DNA of 43,933 bases. Source: an uncultured Candidatus Poseidoniales archaeon (GTDB lineage: Archaea > Thermoplasmatota > Poseidoniia > Poseidoniales > Poseidoniaceae). Positions 35,101 through 43,677 of this stretch are shown piece by piece (the first letter of the stretch is position 1; each line of letters opens with the position of its first letter). Under the pieces are notes generated by a model, which was not told where the DNA came from, ran no database searches, and saw only the letters and a list, made by a program, of their open reading frames with translations. A program made the translations under genes and the position numbers. The DNA lies in assembly GCA_902605365.1 (NCBI GenBank), contig CACLCM010000014.1:1-43933 (forward strand), read 5' to 3'.

Positions 35101-36614
35101 ACATGGAAATTGCTCCACCCGCGCCGGCAGAACTAGTCTTACCAGATTTGGAAGAGTGGGTTACACTACTGGAATTAGACGATGCAGTTGGTGATGAGAA
35201 TGGCGATGGCGACTATACCTATCCGCTGGCCAGCGATTTTGCAACTGATAGTGGTGGTGGCTTATGGGATGCTAAGAAAGTCACAGTACGTCAAAGTGCA
35301 TGGAATGCCCAATTCATTATTGAAATGGATGAGATGACTGATATTTGGGGGCTAGCCAACGGTTTTAGTCATCAAATAGTCCAAATTTATGTCGACCAAG
35401 GTGAGACAACTTACGGAGAAACTGAGATGCTTACAGGCGCTAATGCTGAAGTTCATCCAGATTGGGCATGGGAAGTTGCCATCAGTGGCACAGGTGAGCC
35501 AGGCGCAGTACAATCAGTACAAGCCGAGACCGGTAGTACCTCAGCAAGAGGCATTGACGTGACTGGTAGTGTTGAAGATAAAACCATCATTTTCACAGTC
35601 AGCAAAGATGTGATTGGTAGTGATGTTTCTAATTATCGCTACATCATTGTAATTGGTAGTCAAGACGGTTTTGGAACCGGTAAGTGGCGTGATGTTGATG
35701 CAACAGCCAAGACTTGGCGACTTGGTGGTGGTGCTGACCCAGCAGACGATGATGGAATTGATTATGATCCAAACATTGTCGATATCATACTTGAGGGCGA
35801 AGGTCAACAAGCAATGCTATCTTCTTATGATGTTGAAGGACACGTTTATGCACAGCTAACTGGCTTTGAAATGCCAGCGATTGCACAGCAAATTTACGGC
35901 TTCAAGTATGTTAGCAGTACCGCTGACTCTGCTATCTTAGAATGGTCAACAACTCAGGCCGCATCAGGCGATTTGTCTTGTAATGAGGCAGGACAAACTG
36001 CAGTAGCAGTCAATCAATCATGGAGTAGTGAAGAGCTTACCAATACTGTAACTGCGACCGGATTAACCGCCGGTACAGAATACGAATGTATAGTCTCAAT
36101 TGGCGATATTACGTCAGAGATGGTGAATTTCACAACCTCAACTGAGATTGATAATGAGGCTCCAGAACTACTCAACTTAGCAGTGGAAGTACTTGAGGAT
36201 GGGCGAGCAAGAATCTCTTGGTATACCTCAGAGAGTTCTACAGAATCGATTAGCCTTGATGGTACAGTAATTCACACCGACGAGTTTGCTACTAAGAAAA
36301 ATCACGAACACATTACCACAATTCTTTCCGATGGTGATTACACGTTAGTCATAACAAGTGCTGATGCATCAGACAATTCCAATGCCTCAACAATCGAGTT
36401 CACCGTCGATGTTGGCGCTTCGGCCAATGATAATACCGGCAATAACAACGATGGCGACACCCCTTCTGACAATGATGGCAAAGATGACGAAACCTCTTCA
36501 GAGGTCTCTTCGACAACATTGCAAATCGCCTTCCTTGCCGTAGTGTTCTTGCTGATCGTTGCCTTCATTAGAGCCAGTAGAAATGACAATAATGGCGATG
36601 ATAAGTGGTCATAA
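32121..36614 (+). CDS. Giant exported GH57 amylopullulanase with C-terminal anchor
   Basis: 1,497 aa. Signal peptide 1-24 (cut near VSA). An N-terminal DOMON/CBM9-like domain (about 28-215) precedes the GH57 catalytic region (about 230-700). That region shows FHQHQPYY near 236, nucleophile Glu519 in MWPSEQAV and Asp635 in VALDGENW. A second DOMON-like domain (about 820-1000) and a glucodextranase C-terminal-like domain follow (about 1010-1245, with GDENGDGDYTYP). Then come two FN3-like modules (about 1260-1435), an Asn/Asp-rich linker and a membrane helix (about 1467-1487) with a charged tail. It cleaves alpha-1,4 and probably alpha-1,6 bonds of starch or glycogen at the cell surface. ATG chosen for the signal peptide. 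Confidence 0.92.
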   Translation: MRATAVFIVALFCLQAGMGFVSAMTPETITIDGDVAEWSLDSQIDSDSNGVAYYSTWDDDNFYLAWTGTDWADSSTGADFFIYFNTSEGGSVLSKDWGFAHTLPFSADYGFALEDSTYNQKFAFDGTSWQEQGAISESSIYVGWADNTVTEIAIPWSEIGSPTSLQFMVYAQWQDEGNVWTSFPAANPSSANGAETFTHYYHLDNRNNATAPNTLPVIENGAIDKVDDALNLAIIFHQHQPYYKNKLTNTYEMPWVRVHAMTEYVDSPGILAQTGTKVTYNLVPSFIEQLVDYYENETLDDHTDMAKRPWPEGSYPNATALELHTMQFQSFWNSGWIYNVSQSDHVQSWLYPSSARYSELYDMTLHNLKPATIMDDTLLSPQDYLDLQVLWYLYQFSPDYVLGEYNLSHRDQGLIDLFMQNGQYTHTDLMYVIDRQHQHMANVLPMYSQLAAEGQIELTTTPYYHPIMPLLMMDGWTMEDGIRVNKDSWPVDVEDHLVNGMDLFEAKLGFRPTGMWPSEQAVSPAMVEPVSDVGIEWMVSDEEILLQSTDLSGNLIDVDDASNLATPWKVTGEDGGEVAVVFRDRVISDRIAFQYGTMTPEAAVSDFIAYLDNIRQQLLDAGEDPSEHLLTVALDGENWMFMSEFQHQDNARPFMHEWYSRLASHPTIVTTTPSEFLATEPTLPEIETIGTGSWIDGTLRTWAGEPEESLGWQRLVEARQALVGFEAENPTHPGLSNAWESLYIAEGSDWFWWYGLDQDSGYDENWDVLFKVHLSNIYRAINLDLPPYLQDLWTGAATPVVPYGGIIEPMIDGIALPGEWDGAAKYDAAVDGGDFDIENFYVGYDSSNVFMRIDSVTADELANISRNSQYDEPDLAIYFMQPNAVNFNEVETNFRTYYGNQILGFPAKYMVAIDFDTVREDGKAKWNLFTAKGKSGDSEQWVLTSTSSLGDCAVDDVYEFVIPWADIGLAPRYTTRIKVVSSWAASLSYGDGEDMEIAPPAPAELVLPDLEEWVTLLELDDAVGDENGDGDYTYPLASDFATDSGGGLWDAKKVTVRQSAWNAQFIIEMDEMTDIWGLANGFSHQIVQIYVDQGETTYGETEMLTGANAEVHPDWAWEVAISGTGEPGAVQSVQAETGSTSARGIDVTGSVEDKTIIFTVSKDVIGSDVSNYRYIIVIGSQDGFGTGKWRDVDATAKTWRLGGGADPADDDGIDYDPNIVDIILEGEGQQAMLSSYDVEGHVYAQLTGFEMPAIAQQIYGFKYVSSTADSAILEWSTTQAASGDLSCNEAGQTAVAVNQSWSSEELTNTVTATGLTAGTEYECIVSIGDITSEMVNFTTSTEIDNEAPELLNLAVEVLEDGRARISWYTSESSTESISLDGTVIHTDEFATKKNHEHITTILSDGDYTLVITSADASDNSNASTIEFTVDVGASANDNTGNNNDGDTPSDNDGKDDETSSEVSSTTLQIAFLAVVFLLIVAFIRASRNDNNGDDKWS

Positions 36615-36716
36615 GTTGATACAAATGGTACCCACTGTATAGACGGGTGTACGAAGGGGGCCCTTTGAATTGGAAAACTGCTCAAACCTTATCGCACCAC
36701 AATTTTTGGAATCATC

Positions 36717-37073
36717 ATGGTCGTAATTCAATGCCCCCATTGTGGAGGAGATGTTGAATTAGAAGACGGAGCTTCAGGATTATTTGATTGTCCTCATTGT
36801 GAGCAAGATTTCTCATATGGTGATTATGATAATGCTCTCCCACGATTTCGTCGTTCACAACTTTTTATGAGCATGGGGATGAAGATTGGACTAGCCATTA
36901 TGGCGATAGGCGTAATTACATACATCGGATTCGCGATTTCTGCGGATAGTGGTGGCGAAGGATGGGGAGACTACGCCTCAGTTGTCATCCCGTGCGGAAT
37001 TTTGGCCATTGGAATACCAATCGTTGTGATTTCATTCTTTGTCAGAGGATACCAATTAAATTGGGAAGTATGA
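36717..37073 (+). CDS. Zinc-ribbon two-helix membrane protein
   Basis: 118 aa. An N-terminal zinc ribbon (CPHCGG and CPHCEQ, residues about 6-31) is followed by a basic linker and two membrane helices (about 56-74 and 86-107). Such MJ0042-like ribbons on short membrane proteins are common in archaea; function unknown. Its last codons (YQLNWEV) and stop are duplicated 490 bp downstream, see the repeats at 37050 and 37543. Confidence 0.7.
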   Translation: MVVIQCPHCGGDVELEDGASGLFDCPHCEQDFSYGDYDNALPRFRRSQLFMSMGMKIGLAIMAIGVITYIGFAISADSGGEGWGDYASVVIPCGILAIGIPIVVISFFVRGYQLNWEV

Positions 37074-37088
37074 CATATTCAAATTAAT
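37050..37088 (+). repeat. Direct repeat R1: 3' end of the zinc-ribbon gene
   Basis: TACCAATTAAATT..GGA..GTATGACAT...AAATTAAT. It covers the last codons and stop of the zinc-ribbon gene and, on the other strand, the last two codons and stop of the 131-aa gene. About 34 of 39 positions match R2 with one gap. Confidence 0.65.
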
Positions 37089-37479
37089 TCATGAAAAACA
37101 CAATTAAATTTGAGATGGTGAACATAGCAATAGAGATACACCCACCCAGAAAAATACCGGCGCCGTGCCTCCATTCTCCACGAATTAACTGAACAAGACT
37201 GTATGACAGGGATGAGAATACCAAGATTAAGAGGAGTATGGCCGGATAGCGGTATTCCGGCGGATAATTGCAGGGTTCACCGATGCCTATGTTGAAGCAG
37301 AAATGTTCTAGTTCGTTGAAAAATTGGTATATGGCGATGATGGCTCCAAAGACCAAAATGTCAAACATATCAAGCCGAAAAGAACGTTTTTGACCGTTTT
37401 TTTGTTTGAGGTTTGTTCCCATCGACTGCGGAGGAACGTAAGATTCCCCTTCCTGCTGTTTTGAGGATGGGTGAGGCAT
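37084..37479 (-). CDS. Three-helix membrane protein, unknown, bracketed by direct repeats
   Basis: 131 aa. A polar, Gln/Lys/Ser-rich N-terminus (about 35 residues) leads into three hydrophobic segments (about 38-56, 78-98 and 106-129), with a Cys pair in the loop between the first two. No family recognised. It lies exactly between two copies of the 3' end of the upstream zinc-ribbon gene, which suggests it arrived as an insertion that rebuilt that gene's 3' end. Confidence 0.65.
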   Translation of the reverse strand: MPHPSSKQQEGESYVPPQSMGTNLKQKNGQKRSFRLDMFDILVFGAIIAIYQFFNELEHFCFNIGIGEPCNYPPEYRYPAILLLILVFSSLSYSLVQLIRGEWRHGAGIFLGGCISIAMFTISNLIVFFMN

Positions 37480-37542
37480 GTTCTATCAATTATGAATTCT
37501 TACCTATAACTCTTCATCCGGTTAATGATGGATAGTAAAGTG

Positions 37543-37580
37543 TACCAATTAAATTCGGATGTATGACATTCTAAATTAAT
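37543..37580 (+). repeat. Direct repeat R2: duplicated 3' end of the zinc-ribbon gene
   Basis: This copy would encode YQLNSDV and a stop in the same arrangement as the real gene end at 37050-37073, but no coding region leads into it. It stands 64 nt upstream of the 131-aa gene start and just before the glutaredoxin stop. Confidence 0.65.
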
Positions 37581-37589
37581 GCAATGGGG

Positions 37590-37859
37590 TCATCTGAGAT
37601 ACCTGTGAGTTTCATCAAACCCACCGATGAACATGGGATTGTCTCCTCTATTATCGATTATTACAGGTACTGTCCTGTGTCCAGTCTCAGCAACTACTAT
37701 GCTCCTAAGTTCGGGGTCATTGCTAAAATTGATCTCGAGATAACTCAAACCCTTAGCCTCAAACAAACGCTTTGCTGCGTCACAGTAAGGGCAGAAGTTC
37801 GAAGTGTAGAAAATGAAATCAGCATCTGAAGATTTTGCATCTGCAACTACTCTACTCAT
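37590..37859 (-). CDS. Glutaredoxin-like thiol-disulfide oxidoreductase
   Basis: 89 aa, standard glutaredoxin length. Active-site CPYC at Cys23-Cys26 after the first strand FIFYTSNF, the TVPVI cis-proline motif near 63-67 and the GGFDE glutathione/thiol-binding end near 78-82 are all present. It reduces disulfides in the cytoplasm, possibly with a substitute for glutathione in archaea. Confidence 0.9.
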   Translation of the reverse strand: MSRVVADAKSSDADFIFYTSNFCPYCDAAKRLFEAKGLSYLEINFSNDPELRSIVVAETGHRTVPVIIDNRGDNPMFIGGFDETHRYLR

Positions 37860-37898
37860 GATGCAACGTACCGATTCCTGTTCTTGAATGTGTGTATC

Positions 37899-38714
37899 TC
37901 ATTCTTGTGAAAGTACTAATCCATCAGCATCGATTTGCCAATCTAGTATTTCCCAGGGTATTGCTTCTTTGGTCGCATCCGGGTTACGAGAGATTATGCC
38001 AACATAACCACCAGCAGCAGCGCCCATACCTTTCCATGCAAGAACATCAGACATTCCCTCTAATATCTGATATGGCTCATTCAATTTGGGATCTAGCATT
38101 CCTACTGCCGTAGTATATGCTTTCATAGCCTCACAGAGGTTGAATCTGTCATCTCTTTGAACTGCAGAAGCCATATCTCTACCTGTTTGCCTGATCGACA
38201 TAAGGTGCGGTAAAACCTCTTCATAACGAGACCATACACTATCGTGAAGGTCTCCAGAGGAATGACGGATACCTGTATCAGCTAAAATCAAATGTTTCTC
38301 TAACCATCTGTTGAATGATGGCGGAGGTACCAAATGTACCCTTTCGACTTCTGTGCCAATAAATTTGAGATGTTGCATTCCACCAAATCGTGATGCCCAC
38401 TGGTCTTGTCGACCACCAGTATTACCAAGCAATTTCTCAAATTGGAAAGCTAACTCTTCAGAATTTTCCGCTCCGTTAATCACTGCCATCAATGCTACAT
38501 TGATAGCGCCCGAAGTTCCTAGACCACTCCCCATTGGAATATCACAAGAATATGAAACGCTTACTTTCCCAGATTCATCTGCTTCTAATTTAGCATGTGC
38601 GTAATGATTGATTGCGATGTTTACAACATCTCCTCCAACCTGCTCACAGAAGGGTGCTGCATCTGACCATCCTCCTGCGAGGTCGATTCTAACTGGGGCT
38701 CTTGCTGTAACCAT
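37899..38714 (-). CDS. GHMP-family sugar kinase (heptose/fucose/arabinose kinase-like)
   Basis: 271 aa. Residues 4-18 (ARAPVRIDLAGGWSD) are typical of the D-glycero-D-manno-heptose 7-phosphate kinase and L-fucokinase branch of GHMP kinases. The ATP-binding motif PMGSGLGTSGA is at 60-70, and the C-terminal motif GMGAAAGGYV lies near 232-241. It phosphorylates a sugar, probably as a step to a nucleotide-activated sugar for glycosylation. Slightly short compared with about 330 aa for HddA. No other nucleotide-sugar gene adjoins it. Confidence 0.78.
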   Translation of the reverse strand: MVTARAPVRIDLAGGWSDAAPFCEQVGGDVVNIAINHYAHAKLEADESGKVSVSYSCDIPMGSGLGTSGAINVALMAVINGAENSEELAFQFEKLLGNTGGRQDQWASRFGGMQHLKFIGTEVERVHLVPPPSFNRWLEKHLILADTGIRHSSGDLHDSVWSRYEEVLPHLMSIRQTGRDMASAVQRDDRFNLCEAMKAYTTAVGMLDPKLNEPYQILEGMSDVLAWKGMGAAAGGYVGIISRNPDATKEAIPWEILDWQIDADGLVLSQE

Positions 38715-38823
38715 ATTGTGCGGAAGGAGGTGGGGTTTATGTCAACTACCTATTTTGAGCAACATCAACTAAAATAAGAATTAAACTCCAATTGAAAAAT
38801 TGAAAATGCAATTGGAATATATA

Positions 38824-39399
38824 TCATAAACTTTCAAGCCATTCTTTGACTGAAAAATGAAATTCAATTGGAATCATGTGACCTTTAGAATGCTGAATTC
38901 TTGTAACGTCCCATCCTGAATCCTCGAATAATTGAGGTACTTCCAGACCAGCCTCGAGAGAAACTCGATGGTCGCCCTCGCCATGCATCCACAACATCTT
39001 AGCAGCTGGTATATCCATCAACCTTTGACGAAGTTCTAGTGGTCTTACTGCCCTAGTACCCATGGCAATCACCCCGATTACCCGGTGGTCAAATTGCAAC
39101 AACTCTTGAGCCATCGCCCCGCCTTGACTAAATCCTCCGAGTACTAAATCATCATCTGGCATCAGATTTGAAAGTTTGAGCAGAGAAGAGTCAACATCTG
39201 ATAATTCGGTTGCTGTTAGAATACGGCGACCTGGTTGGTCACCATTCTCATAGCGCCACCAAGTGAAACCACGATTAGGATGCTCAAAACTTGCTTCGGG
39301 TACGATAAGTTCCCATCCAAGTGGTAGAATCTTCTCTGCAAAAGGCCTCATCATTTCAGCAGTACCAGTCATACCGTGCATCATCACTAGTGTAGGCAT
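38824..39399 (-). CDS. Alpha/beta hydrolase, carboxylesterase/dienelactone-hydrolase-like
   Basis: 191 aa, cytoplasmic (no signal). HGMTGTAEMM forms the oxyanion region, the nucleophile is Ser91 in GGFSQGGAM, followed by Asp143 (GEGDHRV) and His174 (KGHMIP). The layout fits the small phospholipase/carboxylesterase (Abhydrolase_2) group. It follows the lipoprotein gene by 9 nt and is probably co-transcribed. Substrate unknown. Confidence 0.85.
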   Translation of the reverse strand: MPTLVMMHGMTGTAEMMRPFAEKILPLGWELIVPEASFEHPNRGFTWWRYENGDQPGRRILTATELSDVDSSLLKLSNLMPDDDLVLGGFSQGGAMAQELLQFDHRVIGVIAMGTRAVRPLELRQRLMDIPAAKMLWMHGEGDHRVSLEAGLEVPQLFEDSGWDVTRIQHSKGHMIPIEFHFSVKEWLESL

Positions 39400-39408
39400 G
39401 TTGCAGCC

Positions 39409-40365
39409 TCACAATGTCCAAGAACGAACAAGAGCACCGGCGACTTTGAGGTGAACAAAGGAATCTTGACCCCTTACAGTTACTGTGATTGAATGCTCTC
39501 CCGAATTGGATGGAATTGTACCAAATGAGCCCTTTTCTGTCGCTCCAGCACCCCAAGCACGAGTCAATGGGGAAGCGCCTTGGTGGTCTTTGATACTAAG
39601 CGAACCTGAGCCACCTTGCTGACTTATTTCAACATCTAAGTACCAAACTAGAGTATCCCATGCTTCGTTTGGAGAATAACCTTCATCGAGAAATGTATCG
39701 TAAACTTCTTGATCATTTTCTTCATACAAATTGTCATGTATGTCTCCGGCACGGTAAAAGAATACATCACCAGAATAGCCAGTTTTCTTTTGAACGAGAG
39801 TCATTTGTAAGTTATCTACACCTTCATTGTCAGTCCAAAGAACGCTCTTGATGAAACCCTCACGGCCACTAAATACGTAGCTCAGAGAGTGACCTTCGCT
39901 TGATGTTGCAGAAACTGTAACTTCTCCGTTGTAGATATTATTTGTTTTTGCACTCCAATCTTGGCCTAAGAGCCTAAATTGCCAAGTGTTACCAACTTCC
40001 CAAGGGAAATTAAAGACTGGTTGAGGATCTCCGTTCTCATAAACAGATAAGCCGTCCATTGTAACTCTACCTAAGAATGGATTATGATTGATTACTGCAT
40101 GTCTTTGAGCCTCGGCTTCCGACGAAATACCTAGCATGTATAAGCCATCATCCATACGAATGTCTGCTACTACTAAACGAGCACTATCTTCTCCAAACTC
40201 AGGAGTTATGAACGTGTACAGCCACTGCTCGCCGATTTGCCATTCGGGTAGAACTAATTCATCTTCGGTAGTATCACCAATACCAGATTCTGAAGTAGCA
40301 TCATCACTGATACATCCTGTAAGGCAAACTGTCACCATCAATAACGACAACAAGTAAGCACGCAT
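39409..40365 (-). CDS. Lipoprotein, beta-rich, unknown function
   Basis: 318 aa. The signal peptide ends in a lipobox (CLTGC, Cys at about residue 18), followed by an acidic linker. The rest is beta-rich with repeated WxxGxxWxF motifs (WQIGEQWLY near 41, WEVGNTWQF near 124), a pattern seen in several archaeal lipoproteins. Its C-terminal about 100 residues look like an Ig domain. It heads a two-gene operon with the alpha/beta hydrolase. No catalytic motif. Confidence 0.78.
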   Translation of the reverse strand: MRAYLLSLLMVTVCLTGCISDDATSESGIGDTTEDELVLPEWQIGEQWLYTFITPEFGEDSARLVVADIRMDDGLYMLGISSEAEAQRHAVINHNPFLGRVTMDGLSVYENGDPQPVFNFPWEVGNTWQFRLLGQDWSAKTNNIYNGEVTVSATSSEGHSLSYVFSGREGFIKSVLWTDNEGVDNLQMTLVQKKTGYSGDVFFYRAGDIHDNLYEENDQEVYDTFLDEGYSPNEAWDTLVWYLDVEISQQGGSGSLSIKDHQGASPLTRAWGAGATEKGSFGTIPSNSGEHSITVTVRGQDSFVHLKVAGALVRSWTL

Positions 40366-40411
40366 GTACGGCCCACAGCCATGTTATTATTCAGTGTAAT
40401 GGATACCCAGT

Positions 40412-42574
40412 TCACAACAATCCTGTGATTGTAAGGCTTGGTGCGATAACAACCGCAACAATACTCATCAACTTGATCAGGATGTTTAGAGAAGGTCCAC
40501 TTGTGTCCTTGAACGGGTCACCGATTGTGTCACCGATAACGGCTGCTTCGTGAGCATCATCGCCCTTTTCTGCACCTTCAATGTGACCTTGCTCGATTGC
40601 TTTCTTTGCATTGTCCCAAGCGCCACCAGCGTTAGCCATGAATAGTGCCATGAGAACCCCAGTGACTAGAGAACCAGCAAGAAGACCACCAAGTGCAGGA
40701 GCACCTAATGCAAATCCAACGACTACTGGAGCAACGATTGCAACTACACCAGGGCCGACCATCTCCTTCAATGCAGCATCTGTTGAAATTTCAACACATC
40801 TTGCGCTATCAGGATACATTGTTCCTTTGTGCTCAATCTTGGTTGGCCATGAGGACACATCCTCAAGATCGACGCCTTCTGGAGTGTCCGCAGTAAGTGC
40901 TTCTCTCATTACACCAAATTGACGGCGAATCTCAGTTACCATTTCATTGGCAGCTTTACCAACAGAAGTCATTGTCATTGCTGCAACAACGAATGGTAGA
41001 GCACCACCAATCAATAGTCCGATAACTACCTTAGGGTCAGATAGTGCTAGTTGAGATAGACTCAAACCCGCTGCTGCAGAATATGCTGCGAACAGTGCTA
41101 GAGCGGTTAAAGCAGCACTACCGATTGCGAATCCTTTACCAATTGCTGCGGTAGTGTTACCGATTGAATCAAGACCGTCTGTGATTTCACGGACTTCCTT
41201 TCCAAGACCGCTCATCTCTGCGATTCCACCAGCGTTGTCTGCAACTGGGCCGTATGCGTCAACGGTCATTGTAACACCAACTGTAGCCAGCATTCCCATA
41301 GCAGCCATTGCGATGCCGTATAGACCGAATTCTGGCATGAATCCGCCAGCGCTGCTAGCAGAGTGTCCATCCATCATGAAGTGGTTAGCACCGAAGATAC
41401 CGAAACAAATCAAAATAATTGGAATGAATGTAGACATCATTCCAACGGATAATCCTGCGATTGCGTTTGTTGCAGGACCTGTCTTGGACATTTGTCCAAT
41501 GTGAGGGATTGCTTTTGGCTTCAGACCAAATACATCTTCAATTCCAGTGTAGTATTCAGTTACAAGACCGATTAGAATACCAACGATTGAACCAATAATT
41601 ACTGCAATCATTGGCTCTGTACCTGTTTCTAGGCCCATGAATCCAATTCCGAACCATCCAACAACCCAGAATAATCCTGCGCCGATGAAAGTAGTATTTC
41701 GTAGTGCGGCTCCAGGCTCACCATTCTTCAGTATCTCCATGGAGAACACACCTACTAGAGAGGCAAGATATCCGACCAATCCTAGGAAGATAGGTAGAAT
41801 GACATAATCTGCATTCATGTTAGCACTTGAGTCTGCGATAACCATAGCAGCAATAATAGAACCTACGAAAGACTCGAAGATATCAGCACCCATTCCAGCG
41901 ACGTCCCCTACGTTATCTCCAACGTTATCTGCGATAACACCAGGGTTTCGAGGGTCGTCTTCAGGGATTCCTGCTTCGACCTTTCCGACAAGATCTGCAC
42001 CAACGTCAGCAGCCTTGGTGTAAATACCGCCACCGACACGAGCGAATAGTGCGATAGAAGAAGCACCCATTCCGAATCCTGCAGCGTGTGTGATATTGGT
42101 AGCACCGTCGTCTCCTGCTCCTAAGAAGTAAGCGACTAAAGAGATACCAAGTAATCCTAGGCCACCTACTGAAAGTCCCATTACCGCTCCTCCATTGTAG
42201 GATATTGCAAGAGCGCCTGCTTGGCCATCTCTCTGAGCAGCCATGGCGGTTCGGCCATTAGCAGCTGTTGCAGCCTTCATTCCGGATAGGCCAGCAAGTA
42301 CGCTTGCTAAGGCTCCACCGAGGAATGCCAGTGCGGTCAAATGGCCGTCATCTTCAGTTACGAAGTACAGCAGTACTGCTACTAATCCAACAAACATAGA
42401 CAGATACTTGTATTCGGCTTTAAGGAAAGCCATTGCTCCATCTTGTATCTGTTCAGTTATATTTGCAACAGTTGGGTTGTCAATTTCTACGTCAGTTACT
42501 TTCTTGTATAACAAAGCAGCAATAGCTAGCCCTACTAGGGATGCTATCACGGCGATTAATGCAATGTCCATCAT
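40412..42574 (-). CDS. hppA: Membrane-bound proton/sodium-translocating pyrophosphatase
   Basis: 720 aa from the first of two adjacent ATGs at 42574 (AGGTG 5 and 8 nt upstream); the frame extends 37 codons further but without family similarity. About 16 membrane helices. The pyrophosphate-binding loops are seen: DNVGDNVGD near residue 215, with the second acidic cluster ([12 protein letters not shown]) near 432. GNTTAA near 471 carries Ala where K+-independent enzymes have Lys, so this is the K+-dependent class. It hydrolyses cytoplasmic pyrophosphate and pumps H+ (or Na+; not decided here). Confidence 0.95.
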   Translation of the reverse strand: MMDIALIAVIASLVGLAIAALLYKKVTDVEIDNPTVANITEQIQDGAMAFLKAEYKYLSMFVGLVAVLLYFVTEDDGHLTALAFLGGALASVLAGLSGMKAATAANGRTAMAAQRDGQAGALAISYNGGAVMGLSVGGLGLLGISLVAYFLGAGDDGATNITHAAGFGMGASSIALFARVGGGIYTKAADVGADLVGKVEAGIPEDDPRNPGVIADNVGDNVGDVAGMGADIFESFVGSIIAAMVIADSSANMNADYVILPIFLGLVGYLASLVGVFSMEILKNGEPGAALRNTTFIGAGLFWVVGWFGIGFMGLETGTEPMIAVIIGSIVGILIGLVTEYYTGIEDVFGLKPKAIPHIGQMSKTGPATNAIAGLSVGMMSTFIPIILICFGIFGANHFMMDGHSASSAGGFMPEFGLYGIAMAAMGMLATVGVTMTVDAYGPVADNAGGIAEMSGLGKEVREITDGLDSIGNTTAAIGKGFAIGSAALTALALFAAYSAAAGLSLSQLALSDPKVVIGLLIGGALPFVVAAMTMTSVGKAANEMVTEIRRQFGVMREALTADTPEGVDLEDVSSWPTKIEHKGTMYPDSARCVEISTDAALKEMVGPGVVAIVAPVVVGFALGAPALGGLLAGSLVTGVLMALFMANAGGAWDNAKKAIEQGHIEGAEKGDDAHEAAVIGDTIGDPFKDTSGPSLNILIKLMSIVAVVIAPSLTITGLL

Positions 42575-42656
42575 AATTACACCTTCTTGGCCGCCGACCA
42601 AAGTCCCCTTCATAAGGACATCCCTATGGAAATCAACGCTATGAGGCGTTTTCGGG

Positions 42657-42875
42657 TCATTCCACTTTGAAGCCGAGGTCCTCAATGGCGCTAGTTAATA
42701 CGCCGGAATCTACACCTTTGGCGGTAACTGAAACTGAGGATTGAGAGGTGGATGCTGTTACTTTTTTTACGCCGCGTATGCCAGTCAGAGCGTAGGTGAT
42801 TTTTCTTTCGCATCCACCACAATCCATACCAGTCACCTTGAATTCAAACTGCTCAGCACGTGAAAAAAGTCCCAT
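42657..42875 (-). CDS. Heavy-metal-associated (HMA) domain protein, metallochaperone-like
   Basis: 72 aa. The single HMA fold carries [10 protein letters not shown] with Cys19 and Cys22, the metal-binding CxxC, and ends with the typical [10 protein letters not shown]. Resembles CopZ-type copper chaperones. ATG at 42875 chosen because the upstream part of the frame overlaps the NifU-like gene antisense. It precedes hppA by about 80 nt; no P-type ATPase is nearby. Confidence 0.85.
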   Translation of the reverse strand: MGLFSRAEQFEFKVTGMDCGGCERKITYALTGIRGVKKVTASTSQSSVSVTAKGVDSGVLTSAIEDLGFKVE

Positions 42876-42942
42876 ATCCAATCGTATACGAATCTGCATT
42901 TGAATGCGATGGTTGATAGATGAGTGGCGGGTCCCATGATTT

Positions 42943-43245
42943 GTGGCAATAACAGCGGAAGAGGTCCTAAAAGAAATTGGACCCGTCCAAGATATCCTTG
43001 ATGCACATGATGGAGTAGTGACTGTAATAGATACTGCTGACGGAAATGTAATGCTTTCACTGGACGGAGGTTGTGTCGGTTGCTCTTCTACACCGATGAC
43101 TGCCATGCAAATCTATTATGCGCTCATGCAACTTGATACCGTGAGTGACGTCATATTTGTTAACGGTGAATTACCTGAATACATGCGGACCTTTATCGAC
43201 CAGAAAATGGCAGATGAAGCAAAGCATGAAGGCGAGATTATCTAG
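42943..43245 (+). CDS. NifU-like C-terminal domain Fe-S scaffold protein
   Basis: 100 aa from a GTG at 42943. The domain carries the GGCVGC motif with Cys44 and Cys47 followed by SSTPMTAMQI, matching the NifU_C/NFU fold that carries Fe-S clusters as a dimer. Here the position after the CxxC has SSTP instead of the more usual GSSxxT arrangement. Divergent from the HMA gene (67 nt apart) and convergent with the following membrane-protein gene. Confidence 0.82.
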   Translation: MAITAEEVLKEIGPVQDILDAHDGVVTVIDTADGNVMLSLDGGCVGCSSTPMTAMQIYYALMQLDTVSDVIFVNGELPEYMRTFIDQKMADEAKHEGEII

Positions 43246-43677
43246 TTACTCTTCCTCGTTTTTCTTGCCGATGCTGTGCGGGTTTGCTCCAAACGAAACA
43301 TTCTGTCCCTTAATGTTCAAGCGTGCGGCAATAGCAATGACTACGCACAATACTGATAGCGGCTTAGGCAAGTAGTTTGAGCCCCATAATTCACCACCAG
43401 AAAGAGATAGCCACCATAGTGTTGCAGCAGTAATTAGGAGAGATGCCATAATGAAGTTTTGAGCCATGAGCTCTAACTTCTCACTGCGCGAGAAAGTAGC
43501 GATAAATATGAATGCTGTAAGAGAGATGAAACACATAGATTGGGCGAAAAACTCGATCACCTCTGTCTCGACCATGCACATGCCAGCAAGCAGGGGTTCT
43601 TCAACCCGCACGCACTGGATTACCCATGGCAGGAGCATCTTGGAAGTTACCCAAGGCCCGGATGAGCGGTCCGCCAT
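43246..43677 (-). CDS. Small polytopic membrane protein, unknown
   Basis: 143 aa with three to four hydrophobic segments (about 38-60, 70-90 and 105-122) and a charged C-terminus (KKNEEE). No family recognised. Its stop directly abuts the NifU-like gene. The start is uncertain: the ATG at 43677 overlaps the polymerase X start by 16 nt, whereas an ATG at 43638 would avoid that. Confidence 0.62.
   Translation of the reverse strand: MADRSSGPWVTSKMLLPWVIQCVRVEEPLLAGMCMVETEVIEFFAQSMCFISLTAFIFIATFSRSEKLELMAQNFIMASLLITAATLWWLSLSGGELWGSNYLPKPLSVLCVVIAIAARLNIKGQNVSFGANPHSIGKKNEEE

Noticed and set aside
36630-36690. Terminator hairpin after the GH57 gene (GTACCC/GGGTGTAC and GGGGGCCC)
   Set aside because: Arms are imperfect and short, and no T-rich tract follows; too weak to call.
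42876-43106. 77-codon upstream extension of the HMA gene
   Set aside because: It is antisense to the NifU-like gene; the HMA family start is at the ATG at 42875.
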